From the NCBI GenBank assembly GCA_015233565.1, contig JADFXM010000046.1:1-57758 (forward strand): a DNA stretch of 57,758 bases, written 5' to 3'. Origin of the DNA: Candidatus Rifleibacteriota bacterium. GTDB lineage: Bacteria > Muiribacteriota > Ozemobacteria > Ozemobacterales > Ozemobacteraceae. Position 1 is the stretch's first letter. Each line of letters opens with the position of its first letter. A program made the position numbers and the translations under genes. The notes under the pieces were generated by a model. That model was not told the DNA's origin. It made no database searches and was given only the letters and a program-made list of their open reading frames with translations. Positions 17,514 to 25,173 of this stretch are shown in pieces.

Positions 17514-17993
17514 TAAGTTCCATTGAAAAAATCGTGAAACTCAAAAGATTTGTCAAAATAACTGTTAGACAAAAAAATAGAAAAAACCAGCTTTTTTATT
17601 ATGAAAAAAAATACTTGGGAATAAATCTCTTGCCAATTAATAATCTATTTACGTGCTACATTTTTTTTGTATACCAAGTTTTCTAGCTAGAAACTACTAT
17701 TTTAACACATGGGGTGGATCTCAGCAAATTTTTAAATTCCCACGTTAACTTGGAAATTATGAAATAAATTCTAGTGAGTTTTTATGAGATATTAAAGGTG
17801 GTATTTGAGGCGGGAAAATCTTTAAACAAGTAGCAGCGAAGCCCTAGGATTTTATTGAGGAGCCAAGTATACGAAACAGTTTGCCTTAAGAAGAATCTAC
17901 GGCCTCTGAAAAAATGGATTACTTCAACGAAAGTGCCCTTCTAATGCTGTTTTAGGAATAAAATATGTTGGCAAGGCTCGTTGAAAAATTCAG
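17514..17993. other. long intergenic region, no gene seen
   Basis: The stretch between the short element and the ACP promoter is AT-rich and has stops in all frames. I see no recognisable gene remnant, tRNA or ops/JUMPstart element. It probably holds leader and promoter sequences for the divergent transcripts on either side. Confidence 0.5.
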
Positions 17994-18022
17994 TTGCGAA
18001 ATCATGAAATGGCCGTTATACT
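17994..18022 (+). promoter_or_regulatory. predicted sigma70-type promoter for the ACP operon
   Basis: TTGCGA at 17994-17999 and TATACT at 18017-18022 are separated by exactly 17 bases. They lie about 55 bases before the ACP start codon, which itself has AGGAG at a good distance. This is the best promoter-like match in the region and would drive the plus-strand genes from 18077 on. Confidence 0.5.
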
Positions 18023-18076
18023 ATGCAAGTAATCGTTGTTTTTAACCGAATTGTCTGTAATTCTTAGGAGACTTTT

Positions 18077-18301
18077 ATGACCAAAGCGGATTTTTTAAGA
18101 AACCTAGAAATAGTGGTTGAGGCTCCTCCCAATTCTATTTCCGTAGGCCAGCCGCTCTTGGATCTCTCAGGCTGGGATTCAATGGCAATCATAGCTTTTA
18201 TTGCTTTTGCCGACGAAAAACTAGGAAAAAGCGTTCAACCTGAATCTTTGGAAAAAGCCAAAACCGTTGATGATCTTGCATTGCTGGTTGGTATTATTTA
18301 A
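18077..18301 (+). CDS. acyl carrier protein (first of two)
   Basis: A 74-aa acidic protein with the phosphopantetheine attachment motif SGWDSMAII. Ser35 is the predicted modified residue, followed by a helix-rich stretch ending VDDLALLVGII. The length and helix pattern match stand-alone acyl carrier proteins. It overlaps the ketoreductase start by one base (TAATG) and is followed by KAS III, so it most likely carries the acyl intermediate made by those two enzymes. It has its own promoter-like site and AGGAG. A dedicated ACP in a glycan locus is expected only when an unusual acyl group is made. The housekeeping ACP usually has a DSLD motif; this one has WDSM. Confidence 0.9.
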   Translation: MTKADFLRNLEIVVEAPPNSISVGQPLLDLSGWDSMAIIAFIAFADEKLGKSVQPESLEKAKTVDDLALLVGII

Positions 18302-19065
18302 TGTCTGGTCTTAATCCATTTGACCTTAAAGGGAAGAGGATTTTAGTAACGGGTGCCTCTTCTGGAATAGGGGCGAGCACTGCTGTTCTCCTTGCCCGAT
18401 TAGGAGCAGATGTTTTTCTAGTTGGCCGCTCCAAGGAAAGATTGGAAATCACTGCGAAAAGCCTTGTCCCAGGAAACCATCGAATTGGTATTTTAGACCT
18501 TTCGAAGGTTGTGGATATTCAATCATTTTATGAGCAAGCCGTGGGTGATGCTGGTCCATTTTGGGGTATTGCACATTGTGCTGGAATTCAAAATCTGAAA
18601 CCACTCCGTGCCATCACTTCTGATTTTCTGGTTGATATGTTTCAAACCAACGTTTATTCAGCTTTTTTTCTTGCCAAGATGTTTGCGAAAAAAGGAACTT
18701 CAGAGCCGGGTGGTTCATTTGTTGTTACCAGTTCAGTCATGGGAATGGCTGGCGAAAAATGCCAAGGAGTTTATTCAGCAACCAAGGCGGCTATAGTTGG
18801 AATGGTTAGATCTTTGGCTCTGGAGTTCGCCCCAGAGAACCTTCGCATTAACTGTGTTGCACCAGGGGTTGTTGATACGCCTATGGGTAAAAAGCTTATG
18901 CAAAGTCTTCCACAGGCGGCGAGAGATCAGGTTGTGGCAGCACATCCACTTGGAATTGGGACCCCGGAAGATGTTGCCGGTTCCATCGGGTTTCTTTTAT
19001 CCCCTGCCAGCCGTTGGATTACAGGGACAGTTCTGGTGGTAGATGGTGGATTCCTTGCGCGATGA
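18301..19065 (+). CDS. SDR-family 3-oxoacyl-ACP reductase-like
   Basis: A 254-aa classical short-chain dehydrogenase/reductase. The cofactor loop TGASSGIGAS lies at 17-26. CAGI is at 93-96. The catalytic Ser is in VTSSVMG at about 144-145, and Tyr158 and Lys162 are in YSATK. The C-terminus TGTVLVVDGGF is the family ending. Arg43 in VGRSKE suggests NADPH preference. Its closest functional type by motif is FabG, which reduces 3-oxoacyl-ACP to 3-hydroxyacyl-ACP. The gene overlaps the ACP gene and precedes KAS III, supporting that reading. A sugar oxidoreductase cannot be excluded, but the ACP/KAS context makes it less likely. Confidence 0.85.
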   Translation: MSGLNPFDLKGKRILVTGASSGIGASTAVLLARLGADVFLVGRSKERLEITAKSLVPGNHRIGILDLSKVVDIQSFYEQAVGDAGPFWGIAHCAGIQNLKPLRAITSDFLVDMFQTNVYSAFFLAKMFAKKGTSEPGGSFVVTSSVMGMAGEKCQGVYSATKAAIVGMVRSLALEFAPENLRINCVAPGVVDTPMGKKLMQSLPQAARDQVVAAHPLGIGTPEDVAGSIGFLLSPASRWITGTVLVVDGGFLAR

Positions 19066-19233
19066 GCTAGTCAATGGTAATTTCCATTTTTTCTTGATGC
19101 CTCTTTCAGAAAGGCTAATTTTCTTTTCTTAAAAAATCCTGAAAATAATTTAAAGAGTAAAATTTTTTTAGTTCAATTCCTGGCTTTCTGTGGTTTTGTG
19201 AATTCGTTACCGATTTTCATTTCAATTTTTCAT

Positions 19234-19238
19234 GGAGG
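19234..19238 (+). promoter_or_regulatory. ribosome binding site that decides the KAS III start
   Basis: GGAGG lies five bases before the GTG at 19244. The ATG at 19232 overlaps it and would leave no usable Shine-Dalgarno upstream, so GTG 19244 is the better start. Confidence 0.7.
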
Positions 19239-19243
19239 TACAT

Positions 19244-20266
19244 GTGAGGGCCTTTATAAGGGCAATTGAATATCATCTTCCTTCAACGCGATTAGATAAC
19301 ATTGAACTTGCCAGAGAGTTCGGAGATTGGTCCGCCGAAAAGATCTTCGAAAAAACTGGAATTCGCGAACGCAGAATTGCCCAACCAAAAGAATGCGCTT
19401 CCGATCTTGGCTATCAGGCTGCAATGAATCTTTTTGAGAGAGCAGGAGTTGCCCCGGCTGATATAGACTTTCTTCTTTTTTGCACACAAAGCCCGGATTT
19501 TTTTCTTCCAACAACTGCTTGTTTACTTCAGGAACGTCTAAAAATTCCTTCCTCCGCGGGAGCTTTAGATTTTAATTTAGGGTGCTCGGGTTTTGTTTAC
19601 GGGCTTGGTCTCGCCAAAGGATTGATAGAGAGCGGTCAGGTCCGAAATGTTTTGTTGATTACTGCTGAAACCTATAGCAAGTTTATCCATCGACATGATA
19701 GAAGCGTTCGGACGCTTTTCGGAGATGGAGCGGCAGCAACCCTCATTGAAGGAAAGGACGGGATTCAGGAAGAATTTCTCGGCCCCTTTATTTATGGAAC
19801 AGATGGGAACGGCGGAAAGAACCTAATTGTGCCTAAAGGTGGTTTTAGGAATCGTGATGACGCTTCAGTTGAGCTTCCGACCCAAGTCAAAAAAGATGAA
19901 CAGGATCGGAATCTCGATAATTTGTATATGAATGGGTCTGAAATTTTTTCTTTTACTTTACGAGCAGTGCCTTTGGCGGTAACTCAACTCTTAAAAAAGG
20001 CTTCGGTAAAATTTGAGGACATTGACCTTTTCGTTTTCCATCAGGCCAATTCTTTTCTTCTCGAACATCTTAGAAAAAAAATGGGAATCACTTCTGAAAA
20101 GTTCATGGTTTTTCTCGAAAATGTCGGGAATACGGTTTCCTCTACTATTCCGATAGCTCTTTTTGAAGCAAATCTCCAAAAGAGAATTCGACCGGGAAGT
20201 TTAGTTGTTCTTGTAGGTTTTGGAGTCGGCTATTCTTGGGGTGCATCTCTAATAAAATGGCAATAA
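19244..20266 (+). CDS. 3-oxoacyl-ACP synthase III (KAS III/FabH-like)
   Basis: A 340-aa thiolase-fold enzyme with all three KAS III catalytic residues in place: Cys114 in NLGCSGFVYG, His266 in VFHQANSF and Asn296 in ENVGNTVSS. The C-terminal LVGFGVGYSWGASLI is typical of FabH-like proteins. KAS III condenses an acyl-CoA, usually acetyl-CoA, with malonyl-ACP to give a 3-oxoacyl-ACP. Together with the adjacent ACP and FabG-like reductase this gives a short 3-hydroxyacyl-ACP such as 3-hydroxybutanoyl. A 178-base gap separates it from the reductase. An extra segment at about 183-225 (YGTDGNGG to QDRNLDN) is longer than in FabH of fatty acid synthesis and is shared with KAS III paralogues of specialised pathways. 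Confidence 0.9.
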   Translation: MRAFIRAIEYHLPSTRLDNIELAREFGDWSAEKIFEKTGIRERRIAQPKECASDLGYQAAMNLFERAGVAPADIDFLLFCTQSPDFFLPTTACLLQERLKIPSSAGALDFNLGCSGFVYGLGLAKGLIESGQVRNVLLITAETYSKFIHRHDRSVRTLFGDGAAATLIEGKDGIQEEFLGPFIYGTDGNGGKNLIVPKGGFRNRDDASVELPTQVKKDEQDRNLDNLYMNGSEIFSFTLRAVPLAVTQLLKKASVKFEDIDLFVFHQANSFLLEHLRKKMGITSEKFMVFLENVGNTVSSTIPIALFEANLQKRIRPGSLVVLVGFGVGYSWGASLIKWQ

Positions 20267-20294
20267 GAACAAAACTAGACTGAGACTCATTGAA

Positions 20295-21098
20295 ATGCAG
20301 ATAAACAACATTCTGATAAATTCTGCAAAGGATTTAGTTCCTTACCGTCAAAAGATTGCGGATCTTTTTTTATCTTGTTTTAAAAAGCCATTAATGAATA
20401 GTATTTGGGATTGGGCCTATCAGGAAAACCCTTCTGGTAAACCAATTGTTACCTTGGGATTTGACGAAGATCGCTTGGTTGGACATTATGCAGCAATTTC
20501 CTTTCCTCTCAGGGCAGGAAACTCTTGCTATAAATCATTTTTGTCGATGACCACTATGGTTGAATTCTCTTATCGAAAATACCACCTCTTTTACAAGCTT
20601 GCGACTTTAGCGTTTGATGAGATCAAACGCCAAGGGGGAGATTTTGTTTTTGGATTTCCTAATTTTCAATCACTACCAGGTTTCCGGCACCGTCTTGGTT
20701 GGCAGATCTACCCCAAGGACTACGTAGCATGCTTGTCTTCTAAAGAACTGGAAAAAGGGAATTACTTCTTGAAAGAGAAGCGGGAAGGGGTGATTGAATT
20801 TGATGTTTCGAACAAGGAATTCCTTGCCTGGAGGCTTTCAAAACCTGGAGTAACTTACGTCAGGGAAGGGGAATTAATTTTCAAAGATTTTCAGAATTCC
20901 TATGATGTTGTTAGGATGGGAGATGAGCAACCTGCGGCCTTACTTCAAGGAAAAAAATTTAATTTGCTGCTTGATGGTGCCCTTGAGAACTTTAAAGAAT
21001 TCAAGGTTTTTGATTACCCTTTTGGCTGGCGATGGTTTCAACCACCCCCCGAAAATGTTCATTTAAAAAAAGAACTTCTTTTGTCGGATGTGTTTTGA
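20295..21098 (+). CDS. GNAT-family N-acyltransferase
   Basis: A 267-aa protein whose first 160 residues follow the GNAT pattern. DEDRLVGHYAAISFPLR forms the central strands. SMTTMVEFSYRKYHLFYKLATLAFDEIKRQG is the region of acyl-CoA pyrophosphate binding and its helix, and FVFGFPNFQSLPGFRHRLGW follows. The later part has no motif I can name. Its position directly behind ACP, ketoreductase and KAS III and ahead of NeuC-like and PIG-L genes suggests that it transfers the 3-hydroxyacyl group to an amino sugar. Use of acyl-ACP rather than acyl-CoA is an inference. The next gene starts two bases after its stop. The start has only a weak ribosome-binding sequence. Confidence 0.75.
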   Translation: MQINNILINSAKDLVPYRQKIADLFLSCFKKPLMNSIWDWAYQENPSGKPIVTLGFDEDRLVGHYAAISFPLRAGNSCYKSFLSMTTMVEFSYRKYHLFYKLATLAFDEIKRQGGDFVFGFPNFQSLPGFRHRLGWQIYPKDYVACLSSKELEKGNYFLKEKREGVIEFDVSNKEFLAWRLSKPGVTYVREGELIFKDFQNSYDVVRMGDEQPAALLQGKKFNLLLDGALENFKEFKVFDYPFGWRWFQPPPENVHLKKELLLSDVF

Positions 21099-21100
21099 AT

Positions 21101-22300
21101 ATGAAAAAGTTTCTCGGAATTACCACTATTCGGTCTGATTATGATCTTCTAAGTCCACTTTACCGTTTGCTCGATGATGATCCAGAGATTGATTTCCGAC
21201 TATTGGTGGCAGGGACCCACTTGTCTCCCACTTTTGGGAATTCAATTCGATTTGTCGAAAATGATGGCTTTAAGCTAATAGGTGCATTGGAAACCCTTCT
21301 TGATTCCAATTCAAAGATTGGTCGGTGCAAATCGGCGGGAATATTAATGTTAAGCGCGGTGGATTTGGTTGCCGGTTTTTCCCCGGATTTGCTTTTATTT
21401 GCGGGTGACAGGGAAGATGTCTTGGTCGCTGCGATGATTGGTGGGTACCTTGAGATTCCTACCGCCCATTTTTATGGTGGAGACCATGTAAAAGATGGCT
21501 ATATAGATAATTCAGTCAGGCATGCCACTTCCAAACTAGCTTCATATCATTTTGTATCCCTTCAGGAACATCGAGATCGGTTGATGCGATTAGGTGAAAT
21601 CGGAGAACGGATATTTGTAGTGGGGAGTATTGCGCTGGACAAATTTGTAAACCATAAGGAAGTTCCCTGGGATTCAATTCTCCAAAAGTTTACCAAGGCA
21701 AAAGAATTTCGCGATTTTGCCACGGTTATTTTTCATCCTATTTCAGGTGAACGCTCGAATGGTCGGGAAATTTTGGGAAATATCATCTCAGAATTGCAGA
21801 AGCATGGAATTTCAGCATTTGTCAGTTACCCTAATTCGGATCCCGGAAATCGAGAAATTATTGATTTTTTACAGACTCTGGAAGCGGACCCCAATATTGT
21901 TCTTTTTAAGAACCTTGAGCGAGAGACGTTTTTGACCATCTACAAGCGTAGTTCGTTGATAATTGGCAATTCTTCCTCGGGGATTTGTGAAGCTGCGTCA
22001 ATTCCAATTCCAGCCATCAATGTTGGACTTCGTCAAGTAGGAAGAAGTGCTGGGCAAAATGTCATCTTTTGTAGCCCCGACTCCGAATCAATTAGTCTTG
22101 CCCTAACACGCTGCAAAGATGCTGATTTCCGACAAATGGTTCAAAATATCAAAAATCCTTACGGCAATGGTAATAGCGCGAAAAAAGCTTTAGGCATCCT
22201 TAAGTGTTTGCCGCTCAAAAATGCAGTTTTCAAGCCTGAAGACCCCCTTGAACTTATTAATACATTTCAATCGCAAGGAAGTTGCCATGACCGGGTCTAA
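21101..22300 (+). CDS. NeuC-like UDP-GlcNAc 2-epimerase (hydrolysing), divergent paralogue
   Basis: A 399-aa GT-B-fold epimerase. The start MKKFLGITTIRSDYDLLSPL parallels the canonical VVSGSRADYGLL. GDREDVLVAA, YGGDHVKDGYIDNSVRH, VVGSIALDKF, VIFHPIS and GNSSSGICEA all align with NeuC/LegG positions, and it ends with NPYGNGNSAKKA. Compared with the canonical homologue at 56302-57450, several positions differ: HIAGGD is HFYGGD here, and TLHPAT is IFHPIS. It may therefore work on a different UDP- or GDP-sugar. The enzyme would release a 2-epimerised free hexosamine for nonulosonic acid synthesis. It follows the GNAT gene with no gap, and its 3' end overlaps the PIG-L deacetylase start by 14 bases. 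Confidence 0.85.
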   Translation: MKKFLGITTIRSDYDLLSPLYRLLDDDPEIDFRLLVAGTHLSPTFGNSIRFVENDGFKLIGALETLLDSNSKIGRCKSAGILMLSAVDLVAGFSPDLLLFAGDREDVLVAAMIGGYLEIPTAHFYGGDHVKDGYIDNSVRHATSKLASYHFVSLQEHRDRLMRLGEIGERIFVVGSIALDKFVNHKEVPWDSILQKFTKAKEFRDFATVIFHPISGERSNGREILGNIISELQKHGISAFVSYPNSDPGNREIIDFLQTLEADPNIVLFKNLERETFLTIYKRSSLIIGNSSSGICEAASIPIPAINVGLRQVGRSAGQNVIFCSPDSESISLALTRCKDADFRQMVQNIKNPYGNGNSAKKALGILKCLPLKNAVFKPEDPLELINTFQSQGSCHDRV

Positions 22301-22985
22301 AAAAAAGAACATTTTGATTATTTCTCCCCATCCAGATGATGAGACCTTGGGATGCGGCGGTACCCTCTTGCGACATAAAATGGAGGGAGATCAAATTGAT
22401 TGGGTAATCGTTACTGAAATGCATTCAAAGGCGGGGTTTTCCCCTTCAAGAGTGGAGCAAAGGGAAAGAGAAATAGAAAAGGTGGCAAATGCATTTCAAT
22501 TCCATAAAGTCCATCGTTTAGGCTTTCCAACGACCAACCTTGAGGAAATCCCAAGGCGAGAGATCGTCCAAGCCATGAGCAATGTTTTTCAAATTTGCTC
22601 CCCACAAATAATATATCTGCCTTTCCCAGGAGATATTCATACTGACCACCGAATGGTTTTTGAGTCGGCAATGGCTTGCTGCAAATGGTTTCGACAGCCT
22701 GGAATTGAGCGAATTCTTGTTTATGAGGTCCTTTCTGAGACAGAATTATCGCCTAACACACTAAATGGTGGTTTCCAACCAAACATTTTCATCGAAATCA
22801 CTCCTTTTCTTGATGAAAAAATCCGCATCCTGAATTTGTTTCAAGGGGAGGTTAGCGAATTCCCGTTCCCTCGAAGTGAGGTAGGGGTAAGGGCTCTGGC
22901 GTCGTTTCGCGGTCTTTCAGCGGGTGTAAATTCAGCTGAAGCGTTTGTAATGATAAAAGAAGTTTTGACTAATGGAAAGCTCTAA
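22287..22985 (+). CDS. PIG-L/LmbE-family N-deacetylase
   Basis: A 232-aa LmbE-like protein. The zinc motif PHPDDETLG is at 14-22, with a His/Asp/Asp set, and IHTDHR supplies the later histidine near residue 130. This family removes N-acetyl groups from GlcNAc-type sugars in a zinc-dependent way. The ATG at 22287 lies inside the end of the NeuC-like gene and overlaps it by 14 bases, so translation is probably coupled. A longer in-frame start at 22221 would sit deep in the neighbouring gene and lacks support. In context it could free an amino group that the upstream GNAT then acylates with a 3-hydroxyacyl chain, a two-step exchange of an N-acyl group. That order of events is inference. Confidence 0.85.
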   Translation: MTGSKKKNILIISPHPDDETLGCGGTLLRHKMEGDQIDWVIVTEMHSKAGFSPSRVEQREREIEKVANAFQFHKVHRLGFPTTNLEEIPRREIVQAMSNVFQICSPQIIYLPFPGDIHTDHRMVFESAMACCKWFRQPGIERILVYEVLSETELSPNTLNGGFQPNIFIEITPFLDEKIRILNLFQGEVSEFPFPRSEVGVRALASFRGLSAGVNSAEAFVMIKEVLTNGKL

Positions 22986-23333
22986 CGAATAACCGAAAAC
23001 CTCTGTGAAATCAAGCGTGAAAAGATGAACTTCCCTTTACCCACTTCGGGTTGAGCATTTTTTTGCAGGTTGCTTATATCGAAAATTTTAAAACATTTAT
23101 TCAAGGCAATTCTTTGGATAAACACATTAAAATTGGTGATCCAGTTATGATTATCGCAAAAAGCACAAATAAAATTTGTTGCACTTGAACTTGCAAAATA
23201 GTCTTCAAAAGAGAAGCTCAGTGAATCTGGTGAATTTGTCTAGGGAAAAGCACAAAAAATTGACAAATATGTTGTAATTCATTATTCTTCTCCAAGTTTC
23301 CAATTTTTTTGGGAGAACTTCTCGCGGGATATT
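22986..23333 (+). other. intergenic region with a possible gene remnant
   Basis: About 23060-23190 the plus strand reads open for roughly 40 codons (YIENFKTFIQG, IKIGDPVMIIAKS, ending at a TGA), and another open stretch runs straight into the SGNH gene. These look like scraps of coding sequence with stops between them. No start or ribosome-binding site was found, and I cannot name a family. The region otherwise holds only AT-rich spacer. Confidence 0.25.
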
Positions 23334-24095
23334 TTGAAAGTAAAGGTGACCAGTATTTTTCTGATTCATATCTTTGGTGATTCGCTAAGTTTACCTCGTT
23401 TGTCAGACGGGATTCCTTTTTTTTTAACTTACCCTGAATTATTTCGCCAGGGGCTGGAACAAAAATACCCGGGATGTGATTTTTCCTTGTTCAATTGGTC
23501 ACATGGCGGAGCCAATATTTGCAGCACTTTAGAAGAGTTCAAAATGAGAAATGATTATTTCAGCCCCGCGACGAAAAATGTTCTTATTCTACAGTGCGGA
23601 GTAGTAGACTGTGCCCCCAGACCGCTTCCTCGGTGGTTAAGAGGAATAGTCAGTTTTTTGCCTGCTTTGTTTCAAAAACCGGTGGTTAGTTTTATTCACA
23701 ACAATCGACCCCGCATACAGAAAGCAGGGTTTATTTTCCATAAAACTCCACCCTTGCTATTTACCAATGTTTATCAGGATTTTTTAGAAAGTGTCAAAAA
23801 TCTGGAACGTGTCTACGTTTTTAATATTCCTCCCACCAATCGAAAAATAGAAAAACATTCCCCAGGTTTCACAAAAAGTATCATTGCTTACAATCAAATA
23901 ATTGAAGATGCTGTAAAAAAAATCTCCCAGAATAATATATTCCTTTTGGATGTTTATAAGGAGATAACCTCTATCAAGGGTACAAAAACATTAATAAACG
24001 AAGAGGATGGTCATCATATTACGGTAAAAGGCCACGAACTTTATGCTAAACTAATTCTTGAAAGAGAAAGAGAGTTCCCTTTATTAAACCCTTAA
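23334..24095 (+). CDS. SGNH/GDSL-like hydrolase
   Basis: A protein of up to 253 aa with the SGNH block pattern. IHIFGDSLSLPR gives the GDS nucleophile, SHGGANICS the Gly/Asn region, ILQCGVVDCAPR a block III-like turn, and EEDGHHITVKGHELYAKL the terminal Asp-His pair. Such enzymes in polysaccharide loci act as O-acetyl esterases or transferases on sugars, or as carbohydrate esterases. No signal peptide or transmembrane segment is clear, so the site of action is uncertain. The start is weak: TTG at 23334 or GTG at 23346. Its 3' end faces a minus-strand oxidoreductase across a hairpin terminator. It may be monocistronic, since a 348-base gap separates it from the PIG-L gene. Confidence 0.75.
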   Translation: MKVKVTSIFLIHIFGDSLSLPRLSDGIPFFLTYPELFRQGLEQKYPGCDFSLFNWSHGGANICSTLEEFKMRNDYFSPATKNVLILQCGVVDCAPRPLPRWLRGIVSFLPALFQKPVVSFIHNNRPRIQKAGFIFHKTPPLLFTNVYQDFLESVKNLERVYVFNIPPTNRKIEKHSPGFTKSIIAYNQIIEDAVKKISQNNIFLLDVYKEITSIKGTKTLINEEDGHHITVKGHELYAKLILEREREFPLLNP

Positions 24096-24147
24096 GCGGT
24101 GTGTCCCAATTTCTATTTCCGGGAAAGAAATATAATTTATTTTTCAA

Positions 24148-24182
24148 AAAATAACCATCCTTGAAAAAAGGATGGTTATTTT
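24148..24182. terminator. bidirectional rho-independent terminator
   Basis: A perfect 15-base inverted repeat (arms AAAATAACCATCCTT and its complement) surrounds a 5-base loop. The A- and T-rich ends give a U-run on both strands. It lies between the convergent SGNH hydrolase gene and the minus-strand oxidoreductase gene, so it can stop transcription from both sides. Confidence 0.9.
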
Positions 24183-24216
24183 ACGTAAAAGATGAATTTT
24201 GCTAAGTTTTTTCGGA

Positions 24217-25155
24217 TTAATACCCCGAAATTAATTTGTACCATTTGCAATTCTGAGTTTGCATTTCAATATTGCAGAAAGAAGAAAAATTCTTTCCCAA
24301 AAAAGCTTTTGCCTGACGGTACAGTCCTGGTTTATAGTCCTTGTCCAGTGAATCGTCCAAGGTAATTTCTACAATCGCCACAGTTCCTTTTTTCTGGATT
24401 TGGAGTTTTTCCAAAGGTCGAAAAATAAATCGGTAATTCTTTGTAAGCATCTCCACGCCCCATCTTCCTGGGGCATTCCAATTGGCTGAATAAGAAAAAA
24501 GTGCACCATTTTCAGAAATTCCTGAGCCGGCAAAAACACACGATGCTGGGTGCCAATTTAAAGAACCACTAGTGAAACTTTTCAATTCTTTTGGTGTTCC
24601 TCCCATGAAGAAAGCCATATCAACAACATGAGTGGAATTTGCCAAAAACCAATTCTCTAAAGCTTTTCGGGGTTTTTCAAGTTTTTCAATTTCATGACTC
24701 CATTCGGTAAACTCGAAATTAAAAGAGGTTACCCCATCATCATCTTGAATCATTTCCCTGGCTTTTAACACGGAAGAATAAAACCGGCGATTGTATCCTA
24801 GCAAGACGTGTGCTTTACGGTTACGAGAAGCAGCTTCAACGTCCATAATTTCCTGTAAATCAATTCCACCTGGTTTTTCTAGTAGAACATTGGAAATACC
24901 ATAATCCAGAGCTTGGAGAGTGGTTAGTTTCAATTGTTCCACTCCAACACCGATGATAACTCCATCCGGTAAAGGGGGTTTACTCTTTAGAAAATTTTCA
25001 AGACCACCTGCGATGACTTTTTTACCAGTTTTCTGTTCAAATTCTAAGGCAGATTTTTCTCCACGGCCAATAACCGTAAAATCAACCTTTTGCGCACTTA
25101 GAACTTTTGCATGTTCCTGGCACATTGGGCCCGAACCAATTAACCAATAGCTCAT
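24217..25155 (-). CDS. Gfo/Idh/MocA-type oxidoreductase-like protein (last gene of the leg operon)
   Basis: A 312-aa protein with an N-terminal Rossmann-like domain (MSYWLIGSGPMCQEHAKVL) and a middle EKPGGIDLQEIM, the conserved EKP of Gfo/Idh/MocA dehydrogenases. HVLLGYNRRFYSSVLKA then resembles the substrate domain. A later N-x2-H segment (LANSTHVVDMAFFMGG) corresponds to the usual catalytic-domain His region. The dinucleotide loop is GSGPMCQ rather than the canonical GxGxxG, so NAD(P) use should not be taken for granted. It is the most distal gene of the run that begins with LegB at 33454 and probably tailors the same nonulosonic-type sugar. The exact step is unknown. Confidence 0.7.
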   Translation of the reverse strand: MSYWLIGSGPMCQEHAKVLSAQKVDFTVIGRGEKSALEFEQKTGKKVIAGGLENFLKSKPPLPDGVIIGVGVEQLKLTTLQALDYGISNVLLEKPGGIDLQEIMDVEAASRNRKAHVLLGYNRRFYSSVLKAREMIQDDDGVTSFNFEFTEWSHEIEKLEKPRKALENWFLANSTHVVDMAFFMGGTPKELKSFTSGSLNWHPASCVFAGSGISENGALFSYSANWNAPGRWGVEMLTKNYRFIFRPLEKLQIQKKGTVAIVEITLDDSLDKDYKPGLYRQAKAFLGKNFSSFCNIEMQTQNCKWYKLISGY

Positions 25156-25173
25156 TATTTCATGCCCTTTCGA

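Noticed and set aside
17465..17686. A 73-codon plus-strand frame running out of MITE copy A
   Set aside because: It starts inside the element, has a very basic and Phe-rich composition and no ribosome-binding site.
17820..17850. Possible ops/JUMPstart element (GTAGCAGCG) before the ACP operon
   Set aside because: It lacks the GGCGGTAGC core needed for RfaH recruitment.
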